Part shown: positions 54,851 to 64,000 of the stretch, in pieces | Position numbering within the stretch: the first letter of the stretch is position 1 | Layout of the letters: each line of letters begins with the position of its first letter | Assembly: GCF_040869045.1 (NCBI RefSeq) | Contig: NC_090322.1 | Coordinates: forward strand, 181,473,477 to 181,537,476 | Direction of reading: 5' to 3' | From: Eurosta solidaginis | Lineage: Eukaryota; Arthropoda; Insecta; Diptera; Tephritidae | Length of the DNA: 64,000 bases | Position numbers and translations under genes: made by a program | Notes under the pieces: model-generated | Database searches by the model: none | What the model was told of the DNA's origin: nothing | The model's input: only the letters and a program-made list of their open reading frames with translations

Positions 54851-55485
54851 AATGTAAGAATTCTATAAGAAATATCTACTATAGAAGTTTGCTGCCGCAT
54901 AATTCAAAATTTATGTTGAAGGGTCACACCCGCCACTATGGAGTAAACCACATGTTTTCACCTGAAACTGTGTCTTTTTATGTATATTAATAGGTATGTA
55001 CTTAGTTGCGTATAAATATGAGCATAACAATTCACAAACCAAATAAATATTACTTTTAATTTTTTTTTAACACTCATACTTATGTTTATCTAGCAGCCAT
55101 ATATTTTCATATATTTATAAATAATTACATACATATGTATGTATTTATGTACTTGTATATATGTGTGTACACTGTACAGCGTAACTGCCAAAAGACAGTT
55201 TAAACCTATCGAGAATATGCTTTGTTACCTCAACCCCAAAACGCGAAAACAAAAACACCAAGGCGATATAAACTTGCAAAAATTCAATGTAAACACGAAT
55301 TTTAATTCTAATATTTGTTTGCATTTAAACGCCAACATTTACACCTCAAACCGTAGATCGACCCCTCCATTTGTCTTTCAGACGAGTGCTTAGAAATGCG
55401 AATGTGTGTGTGTCGAAGCCAGTGCTCTTACTCTAATCAAGCGAGTTTATGCAAAGGAAATAGTGAAATAAAAGTTATATTAAAC
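54851..55485. other. Intergenic stretch, no gene seen
   Basis: The 55139-55393 open frame has no recognisable domain. Confidence 0.35.
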
Positions 55486-55725
55486 AAGTAAGGAAGGCTA
55501 AGTTCGGGTGTAACCGAACATTACATACTCAGCTGAGAGCTTTGGATGCAAAATAAGGGAAAATCACCATGTAGGAAAATGAACCTAGGGTAACCCTGGA
55601 ATGTGTTTGTATGACATTGGTATCAAATGGAAGGTATTAAAGAGTATTTTAAAAGGGAGTGCACCATAGTTCTACACGTGGACGCCTTTTCGAGAAATCG
55701 CCATAAAGGTGGACCAGGGGTGACT

Positions 55726-56146
55726 GTTGTTGTTGTTGTTGTAGCGATAAGGTTGCTCCCCGAAGGCTTTGGGGAGTGTTATCGATGTGATGGTCCTTTG
55801 CCGGATACAGATCCGGTACGCTCCGGTACCACAGCACCATTAAGGTGCTAGCCCGACCATCTCGGGAACGATTTATGTGGGCACATTAAACCTTCAGGCC
55901 ATCCCCTCCCTTCCCACCCCCAAGTTCCATGAGGAGCTTGGGGTCGCCAGAGCCTCGTCTGTTAGTGAAAGAGGATTCGCCGCGGATAGGTGAGGTTGAC
56001 AATTGGGTTTGGAGAAGCTATATATTGCGCTGGCAACTTGAAGGGTTGCGCTACACACCCCTTGAATCTGGTATTTTAGTCGCCTCTTACGACAGGTATA
56101 CCCACCGCGGGTATATTCTTAGCCCCTTACCCCCTGTTCTAAAATA
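55726..56146 (-). mobile_element. CAA-tailed retroposon, near full length, inserted in a repeat
   Basis: The minus-strand copy has its tail at 55726 ('gttgttgttgttgtagcg') and its 5' end near 56130 ('agccccttaccccct'). GGGGTGACT just before and GGGTTGACT just after look like a slightly altered target duplication of the host phrase 'ccaggggtgactctagaatg'. Confidence 0.87.
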
Positions 56147-56986
56147 GGGTTGACTAGAATGCGTTTGTACAATATAGGTATCAAACGAAAGGTGATAATG
56201 AGTATTTTAAAAGGGCGTGGGCCTTAGTTCTATAGGTGGACGCCTCTTCGAGATTTCGCCATAAAGGTGGACCAGGGGTGACTACAATGTGTTTGTACGA
56301 TATGGGTATCAAATTAAAAGTATTAATGAGGGTTTAAAAGGGAGTGGTGGTAGTTGTATATGTGAAGGCTTTATCTAGGTATCGACCAAAATGTGGACCA
56401 GGGTGACCCAGAAGATTATCTGTCGGGTACCGCTAATGTATTTATACATGTAATACCACGAACAGTATTCCTGCCTAGATTCCAAGGGCTTTTTATTTCG
56501 CCCTGCAGAACTTTTTCATTTTCTTCTACTTAATATGGTAGGTGGCACACCCATTTTACAAAGTTTTTTCTAAAGTTATATTTTGCGTCAATAAACCAAT
56601 CCAATTACTATGTTTGATCCCTTTTTTTTATTTCGTATAGAATTATGGCATTTTTTTTTCATTTTTCGTAATTTTCGATATCGAAAAAGTGGGCGTCGTC
56701 ATAGTCGGATTTCGGCCATTTCTTACACCAAGATAAAGTGAGTTCAGATAAGTACGTGAACTAAGTTTAGTAAAGATATATCGATTTTTGCTCAAGTTAT
56801 CGTGTTAACGGCCGAGCGGAAGGACAGACGGTCGACTGTGTATAAAAACTGGGCGTGGCTGCAACCAATTTCGCCTATTTTCACAGAAAACAGTTATCGT
56901 CGTAGAATCTATGCCCATACCAAATATCACAAGGATTGGTAAATTTTTGTTCGACTTATGGCATTAAAAGTATTCTAGACAATTTA

Positions 56987-57536
56987 CAGTGGAGTTTGGG
57001 TATAGTGAACCCCCGGTATAATGAACACCTCTATATAGTGAACGCCTAAAAATTTACATTGAGTACTCTAAAGAGTGAACTATCGAAAACTCGAAATAAT
57101 GAACAAAGTTCTAAACGCAACAGCAAGCATAAACTGTTAAAAAAAAAACAAAACAAACTGAAGAATCTGGTGATGACAGCCAAGGCGAAGGACAGATCGA
57201 AAATTCAATAAAAGCTACTGAGTCCATTAAAAGCTTCGATATAGCTATCGCATGGTCTGAAGCTAACACCACTGACCATGCTGGCATGCTAGTACTGAAA
57301 AGTCTACGCTATTTCCGAACACAAAAAGCAAACATCTATAAGTAAATTCTTTAAAATAATATGTATGTATTTTTCAAAATATTATTTTATACAAATAATC
57401 TGTTTTGTTTACATAAGCAAACATGAATTTAAAGCTAATAAACCAAGTTAAAAAAAATTTCAAACTTAATATAGTGAATAATAGATACTGTAAACAGGCC
57501 TTGCAGAAATTAGTTCACTATATCCAGACTCCACTG
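56987..57536. mobile_element. pogo/Tigger-like MITE with TA duplication
   Basis: Ends CAGTGGAGTTTGGGTATAGT and inverted CAGTGGAGTCTGGATATAGT, 18 of 20 alike, flanked by TA at 56985-56986 and 57537-57538. Inside, 57185-57320 reads KATESIKSFDIAIAWSEA in one frame, resembling a pogo-type transposase C-terminus. It is therefore a deleted derivative of a coding element. Confidence 0.88.
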
Positions 57537-58272
57537 TAATTGAAAAAGGGCGGAGCCACGCCAATTTTGAAATTTTCTTTTATTTTTGTATTTTGTTGCG
57601 CCATATCATTACTGGAGTTGAATGTTGACATAATTTACTTATATACTGTAAAGATATTCAATTTTTTGTTAAAATTTGACTAAAAAAATTTTTTTTTTAA
57701 GTGGGCGTGCTCGTCATCCGATTTTGCTAATTTTTATTTAGCACATACTATATAGTAATAGGAGTAACGTTCCTGCCAAATTTCATCATGATATCTTCAA
57801 CGACTGCCAAATTACGGCTTGCAAAACTATTGGTTTACCTTCTTTTAAAAGTGGGCGGTGCCACGCCCATTGTCTAAAATTTTAAAAATTTTCTATTCTG
57901 AGTCATAAGGCCAACCTACCTACCTAGTTTCATCGCTTTATCCGTCTTTGGTAATGAATTATCGCACTTTTGCGGTTTTTCGAAATTTTCGATATCGAAA
58001 AAGTGGGATTGGTTATAGTCCGACTTTGTTAATTTTAAATAGCGATCTGAGATGAGTGCCCAGGAACTTACATACCAAATTTCATTGAGATACCTCAAAA
58101 TTTACTCAAGTTATCGTGTTTACGGGCGGATGGCTAAATGAATTTCTTTTTTCGCCCAGATCATTTTGATATATAGAAGTCTATATCTATCTCGATTATT
58201 TTATGCTGTTACGGATTACCGTTATGCGAACAAAGTTAATATACTCTGTGAGCTCTGCTCGGCTGAATATAA

Positions 58273-58818
58273 AAATTATTGTGAAACATTAGAAATATCA
58301 ATTAAAGTTATAAAAATTTGTCTTAAAAATTACCAAAAATTTCCTCAAATAAAAAAATTACTAAGACCAAAATTTGAAAACAGAAGAAATACAGCAGAAA
58401 GCAAGTCGCCGATTACAAGAAATTCGGTGCCCGTTCGCTTTCCTCGTCACCCCTCTTCACCAAGTAACAAATTTCGGCAACAAAAATTGTTATGTGTAAA
58501 CAGCGACTTTAAAAAACAAGCTTGAGATTTGAGAAGAATGCTAGTTATCAACTTAAAGTCTAATATGGCTCAAGCCCGAATGTTTACTAGGTGGTATTTA
58601 CACACAATGGAGCAGCTACCGACTTTGAGAGAGGGGTCTGGCTGAATGCTTTTCATGACAGGTCAACTGCCAATTGACTGACATTTGCTAGACACATTAA
58701 TAAATTAAATCAAATGCGGCTATGTAAAAATTAATAGAAACATTGCTGGTGCAGCTACATTTTGTGAAATGGCAAATATGTAAATATTTGGTGAGGCACT
58801 GTCTGAAAGAGATATGGG
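58273..58818. other. Intergenic stretch with ACCCARCAARC element fragment
   Basis: About 58520-58592 ('gagaagaatgctagttatca' ... 'atgtttactaggt') matches the right end of the nested element at 6745-7524. No gene seen. Confidence 0.5.
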
Positions 58819-59155
58819 GTTGTTATTGATGTTGTTGTAGCGATAAGACATAGATCCGCTTCGTTTCGGTAACAAGCGCAACTAAGGTACAACCCCGAAC
58901 ATCTCGGGAACGATTTAATATGAACACATTGAACCTTCCTGGCCATGCCACCCACACCCTCTAGTGGAACTTGGTGTCGCCAGAGGCTCTGCTGCTCAAG
59001 AAACAGGATCCGCCGGTAGGTGAGGCTGACAATTAGGTTGTAGAAGCAATAAATTGCGCTGGCAACCACTTGAAAGTGGTGCGCTACACAACCCCTTGGA
59101 TCATTTTGGTGTTTTAGTCGCCTCTTATGACATGCATACCTGCCGCAGGGGTAAT
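58819..59155 (-). mobile_element. CAA-tailed retroposon, diverged
   Basis: Minus orientation: 'gatgttgttgtagcgataag', 'catctcgggaacgatttaat', 'tgtcgccagaggctctgctg', 'ggtaggtgaggctgacaatt', 'gttttagtcgcctcttatga'. Confidence 0.82.
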
Positions 59156-59983
59156 CAATAATTGATCTACGTGGAGTGTTTTTTTTGGTCAGCAATTTTC
59201 TTGTTCATTGAATGATGTCCAATGTTGGTTCTCCTCTAAGTTGGCGAATTATAAAATCTAATCGCTATGTTGCAGTGTTACAAGTGTTACCGGAAACCTT
59301 TGGATCGAAGGAATGAAATCTCAAACTATTGACGCACATCTCTGCGCAGTAGTTAGATCCTGCATAATATCATGATTCTATTATATTCGACATAGGAGTA
59401 TCTATGTATATGTATATAACAAGCACGGCTAGAAATATGTAAATATATCATAAATGGAACTTGAACCCGACCGTCAATATTTAGTCAAGTTTAAAATTGA
59501 TCTGAGTTTTCGTTTGTTGACTTTTATTTACAATTTTACGGCTATAACTGGTCAGATTGCATACATATACATATGAGAACATGTAGCATACTTAAGCACA
59601 GTTATACATAAATACAATATACTTATATGGTTATACAGAAAATTAGGAGGGGAATGTGGCCACTTGTGACGATCTCACATTGCGTAGGGCCTAGGCAATC
59701 ATAAAATGCATTTTACTTTTTAAGTAAAACAAGCCACTTTTTATGCGGTAAACAACAGTTATACAAAAAATAAAGAAAATTTATATTATCGCCAAGTTGG
59801 AACGAATCATCGATGGAGAACAATGAACGATGAGTTTTTATTATTATTGTCCTAAAATGGTTATTGAACGGTCATAAAGTAAAAATTGTTTCTCCAACTT
59901 GTGCACTTTTTCGTCAGCAACCAAATAACCAATAAAGAACGATACATACATACGCATAGATATAAATTGCGCTATCTTGAGTC
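59156..59983. other. Intergenic stretch, no gene seen
   Basis: AT-rich; no repeat family or coding sequence recognised. Confidence 0.35.
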
Positions 59984-59990
59984 ACATTGC

Positions 59991-61557
59991 CAAAGAGGAT
60001 AAATATAATAAGAGGCGTCAATCGCTGATTTGAAAAATGTGTGATTTTCTTCTAGTTGTAACAATATTTTCTCGATGGATTCTATGACTGGGTCGGCGAT
60101 TCTTCTTTGTGTCTGTCCGCTGTTTGCTTGAGAAACGCGGCGAAAATAAAAATCTCTTTGAGTGCGTTTTGAGTTATTTGGCTAAAATGTATGAAAGAAT
60201 TTTGTAGGCTGTCTTGTTTTGATTTCGTATACAAAACTCATTGTGATCATTTTCTATTAACAATGTAGGAATATTATTGACCTTCACTTGTCATAAAAAT
60301 GTGTTCATTCAACCAAATCTCAACTTTCATTTAAAATGATATGCTGAGGTAGTCAAGATGAAATGTGTCACTTTCTTTTTTTTTGCAAGTCAAAAAATTT
60401 TATTGAAAACGTTGCAAAGTACACTTTAACTTTTGTGTGGGAAGCCTCATTAGTCATGACTCCATTCTTCCATGCCGAAAAATATTTCGAGCGATCAGGA
60501 AGCCAAGTTGTAATGACCCAATGCTTCTTTTCAGAGCATGTTTCAATTTTTCCACTTTAAAACCCAAAAGCGCAGGGATTATACAAATTTTAATTTTTGT
60601 CTCTTGATCAATTTTATATGCGCATTTTGCACTATTTTAAATAGTGTTAATGATAAATATGGCTGCATACAAAACTGTAAAAATCTTCCACATAGTGGCA
60701 ATTGATTGAATTGGAATTTATTAAAGGTTGTTGGTAAAAATGTATTTATGTACATTAACAACGTTTTGCCGACGGCAAACGCTTATGCCCAATTCTCAAT
60801 GAAATTAAAGATTTATTGGGTTTTTATCTGGACTATGGGTGGGAGAGTTGTTGGGTAAGTATTACTCAAAGCCTTGTTTTATCAGCCAAGTCGAAAGATA
60901 AATGCACTTGACCAGCATAAATTCCACCCTTAAAAATGTATGTATATGCATATATAAACAAGAAGCATGTGCCTGTCGATCAGCTGTTGAGCATTGTATC
61001 ATTGAATGTATATGTATGAAAATACAAAGCAAAGCAAAAAGTACAAATGTATATACATACATATAATACTCCAAGTAAAGGCAGACATGCATAAAAACTT
61101 TGGTCGCTTTGATACTGTGGCAGCGTCTTAAGATATTAATAAAACAACTTGCCACTTTCCGCGTTATGAAGCGACCAAATCATTTATGTAAATTCGCGTA
61201 TACGGAGATGTATATGCAAATATCAATGCTCGTAGCAATTAGCCGATGAAATACAATAGGCACGAGCCAAATTATCAAAAGTATTCATATTTGATTATTA
61301 TCAAATTTTCTCAAGTTTACAAAAACTCAAATGGCTGAGATCTCTACTTCACGAAAACTCGATATAAAACAAAAAATAACTCTAACCAAAAAAATACTCA
61401 TTTGCTCCGGCGAAAAAAGTATTGTGCGGCGATTTTACGGAAGAGAAGCACAAAGGTAAAGCGCGACCCAGTCAGGCTGGTACATTTCTTTAATTTTGCA
61501 GCGAGTGATTCTGCCAGTCTTGGCGAGCTGACTCCTCTTATTTATTTATCCTCTTTG
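59991..61557 (+). mobile_element. Twin TIR element, left copy (1567 bp), 7-bp TSD
   Basis: Ends CAAAGAGGATAAATATAATA and inverted CAAAGAGGATAAATAAATAA. ACATTGC flanks it exactly at 59984-59990 and 61558-61564. Nearly identical to the inverted copy at 61851-63384, apart from 33 extra bases near 60255-60290 and at least one substitution. Frames are short (longest about 119 aa, running past the end) and none is recognised, so the element is probably non-autonomous. Superfamily unknown; CAAAG fits the loose hAT end consensus but a 7-bp TSD does not. Confidence 0.9.
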
Positions 61558-61564
61558 ACATTGC

Positions 61565-61843
61565 CCTTTCTTTTATTAATGTGTACACTTAGTGATCACT
61601 GTTTGCTTGTAGATCATTCACATTCCTTGATGCATCAACTGCATCGTCACGCGCACATACAATTTTCATTAAAGTTATTGTATTTGTTTGTACTGCGACT
61701 GCATTGTAATAACATCATTTTGCCTCTAGTCACATTATACAAGCTGCCAGGTAATAATTAAACACCACACGAATAGCACGCTTCTGCTACTTCCACTACC
61801 AATATCTATTGCCAACCGCACCAGCTGGTTGACCGATCGTTTG
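61565..61843. other. Spacer between the twin elements
   Basis: 279 bases of single-copy-looking sequence with no coding. It differs from both flanks, so the two copies were not created by one simple inversion inside an element. Confidence 0.6.
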
Positions 61844-61850
61844 CTTCAAC

Positions 61851-63384
61851 CAAAGAGGATAAATAAATAAGAGGAGTCAGCTCGCCAAGACTGGCAGAAT
61901 CACTCGCTGCAAAATTAAAGAAATGTACCAGCCTGACTGGGTCGCGCTTTACCTTTGTGCTTCTCTTCCGTAAAATCGCCGCACAATACTTTTTTCGCCG
62001 GAGCAAATGAGTATTTTTTTGGTTAGAGTTATTTTTTGTTTTATATCGAGTTTTCGTGAAGTAGAGATCTCAGCCATTTGAGTTTTTGTAAACTTGAGAA
62101 AATTTGATAATAATCAAATATGAATACTTTTGATAATTTGGCTCGTGCCTATTGTATTTCATCGGCTAATTGCTACGAGCATTGATATTTGCATATACAT
62201 CTCCGTATACGCGAATTTACATAAATGATTTGGTCGCTTCATAACGCGGAAAGTGGCAAGTTGTTTTATTAATATCTTAAGACGCTGCCACAGTATCAAA
62301 GCGACCAAAGTTTTTATGCATGTCTGCCTTTACTTGGAGTATTATATGTATGTATATACATTTGTACTTTTTGCTTTGCTTTGTATTTTCATACATATAC
62401 ATTCAATGATACAATGCTCAACAGCTGATCGACAGGCACATGCTTCTTGTTTATATATGCATATACATACATTTTTAAGGGTGGAATTTATGCTGGTCAA
62501 GTGCATTTATCTTTCGACTTGGCTGATAAAACAAGGCTTTGAGTAATACTTACCCAACAACTCTCCCACCCATAGTCCAGATAAAAACCCAATAAATCTT
62601 TAATTTCATTGAGAATTGGGCATAAGCGTTTGCCGTCGGCAAAACGTTGTTAATGTACATAAATACATTTTTACCAACAACCTTTAATAAATTCCAATTC
62701 AATCAATTGCCACTATGTGGAAGATTTTTACAGTTTTGTATGCAGCCATATTTATCATTAACACTATTTAAAATAGTGCAAAATGCGCATATAAAATTGA
62801 TCAAGAGACAAAAATTAAAATTTGTATAATCCCTGCGCTTTTGGGTTTTAAAGTGGAAAAATTGAAACATGCTCTGAAAAGAAGCATTGGGTCATTACAA
62901 CTTGGCTTCCTGATCGCTCGAAATATTTTTCGGCATGGAAGAATGGAGTCATGACTAATGAGGCTTCCCACACAAAAGTTAAAGTGTACTTTGCAACGTT
63001 TTCAATAAAATTTTTTGACTTGCAAAAAAAAAGAAAGTGACACATTTCATCTTGACTACCTCAGCATATCATTTTAAATGAAAGTTGAGATTTGGTTGAA
63101 TGAACACATTTTTATGACATGAAAATGATCACAATGAGTTTTGTATACGAAATCAAAACAAGACAGCCTACAAAATTCTTTCATACACTTTAGCCAAATA
63201 ACTCAAAACGCACTCAAAGAGATTTTTATTTTCGCCGCGTTTCTCAAGCAAACAGCGGACAGACACAAAGAAGAATCGCCGACCCAGTCATAGAATCCAT
63301 CGAGAAAATATTGTTACAACTAGAAGAAAATCACACATTTTTCAAATCAGCGATTGACGCCTCTTATTATATTTATCCTCTTTG
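61851..63384 (-). mobile_element. Twin TIR element, right copy (1534 bp), 7-bp TSD
   Basis: Inverted copy of 59991-61557 with the same ends. CTTCAAC flanks it exactly at 61844-61850 and 63385-63391. It lacks the 33 bases present in the left copy. The different TSD shows a separate insertion event. Confidence 0.9.
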
Positions 63385-63391
63385 CTTCAAC

Positions 63392-63756
63392 GCTAGCGCT
63401 AGCATTTGCCTTCGTCGTCAGCAGCAGCTAGCTCTAGCTCATTTTACAAAATTGGTGATTTTATTGTAAAATTCACTTTTAAACACTTTACCAATAGCAC
63501 ATCCTTTATTGGCTGTCCTCTAACGTTTTACCACAATGAATTTTACAGCTTTTTCAACTTTTATTATGAGCTTTGCTCAAAAATTATCTACGATCGAAAA
63601 ATATTTTCCGTTTTGCTGTTAACCAATTATAATTGACACGAACGAATAAGCAGCTGTCAAAATGAATAGATGCTGCCATATTAACGAGAAAAAATTAGGA
63701 GTGTATCGGATTGAAAGTAGAACACATATTTGATGGGAAGCGTAAACAGAAGTAAC
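63392..63756. other. Intergenic stretch, no gene seen
   Basis: The 63406-63636 open frame starts with a Ser/Ala run and has no recognisable domain. Confidence 0.35.
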
Positions 63757-64000
63757 AAGTAAGGGAGGCTAAGTTCGGGTGTAACCGAACATTACATACT
63801 CAGCTGAGAGCTTTGGAGACAAAATAAGGGAAAATCATCATGTAGCAAAATTAACCTAGGGTAACGCTGAAATGTGTTTGTATGACATGGGTATCAAATG
63901 GAAGGTATTAAAGAGTATTTTAAAAGGGAGTGGGCCATAGTTCTGTAGGTGGACGCCATTTCGGGATATCACCATAAAGGTGGACCAGGGGTGACTCTAG
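63757..64000 (+). mobile_element. Dispersed repeat with 130-bp units, cut by window end
   Basis: Starts AAGTAAGGGAGGCTAAGTTC and enters the first tandem unit ('gggtatcaaatggaaggtat', 'ggtggaccaggggtgactct'). Confidence 0.88.

Larger units (their letters stand above)
55486..58272 (+). mobile_element. Dispersed repeat with 130-bp units, copy with two insertions
   Basis: From AAGTAAGGAAGGCTAAGTTC to 'gctcggctgaatataaaa', colinear with 41001-43407. It carries the CAA-tailed element at 55726-56146 and the pogo-like MITE at 56987-57536. Confidence 0.87.

Noticed and set aside
61402..62006. Shared frame beginning MLRRKKYCAAILRKRS in both twin copies
   Set aside because: Duplicated only because the elements are duplicated. 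In the left copy it runs out of the element into the spacer, and it has no known domain.
59991..63384. One giant foldback transposon
   Set aside because: Each arm has its own complete inverted ends and its own distinct 7-bp TSD, so two separate insertions explain it better.

Overview
The window is nuclear DNA from a higher fly. Codon-level agreement of the one clear host gene with Drosophila, together with the repeat types, suggests a tephritid-like fruit fly with a large, repeat-rich genome. The species cannot be named from the sequence. The DNA is AT-rich, has spliced genes, and most of its length is transposable-element (TE) remnants.

Host gene: one protein-coding gene is fully assembled here. 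It is Stim (stromal interaction molecule, the ER calcium sensor of store-operated calcium entry), on the minus strand. Eight coding exons lie at 40319-40694, 28645-28808, 28421-28540, 26683-26795, 20329-20444, 20095-20267, 15402-15981 and 8623-8714. All junctions have GT/AG sites and all phases fit. The product is 577 aa: signal peptide, low-complexity stretch, cysteine pair, EF-hand, hidden EF-hand, SAM domain, one membrane helix, coiled coils with the Orai-activating region, and a short C-terminus. The coding sequence is 1.7 kb but spans 32 kb because the introns are full of TEs.

TE layout inside Stim: the last intron (8.7-15.4 kb) holds a hAT MITE with a large foldback, a CAA-tailed retroposon, a solo LTR and a broken non-LTR reverse transcriptase. 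The next intron (16-20 kb) holds a MITE rich in CCGGATATCCGG-like motifs and jockey-like fragments. The 20.4-26.7 kb intron holds foldback MITEs, a polypyrimidine tract, an LTR copy, a LOA-like 3' end and a 30-G run. The 26.8-28.4 kb intron holds a degenerate minisatellite. The first coding intron (28.8-40.3 kb) holds a hAT transposon relic with TSD, a solo LTR, jockey-like fragments, tRNA-derived SINEs and a full-length CAA-tailed element.

Downstream of Stim (1-8.6 kb): a small hAT MITE with a perfect 8-bp TSD, a foldback MITE, a SINE, CAA-tailed copies and a three-level nested insertion. Upstream of Stim (41-64 kb): three copies of a dispersed repeat with an internal 130-bp tandem unit (a fourth enters the window end), a SINE with a 12-bp TSD, a piggyBac-type TTAA MITE, a pogo/Tigger-like MITE and more solo LTRs. 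At 59.99-63.38 kb two almost identical 1.5-kb TIR elements lie in opposite orientation, each with its own 7-bp TSD. This is the strongest sign of recent transposition.

No rRNA, free-standing tRNA, CRISPR array or bacterial-type operon was seen. Most short open frames fall in repeats or antisense to real exons.
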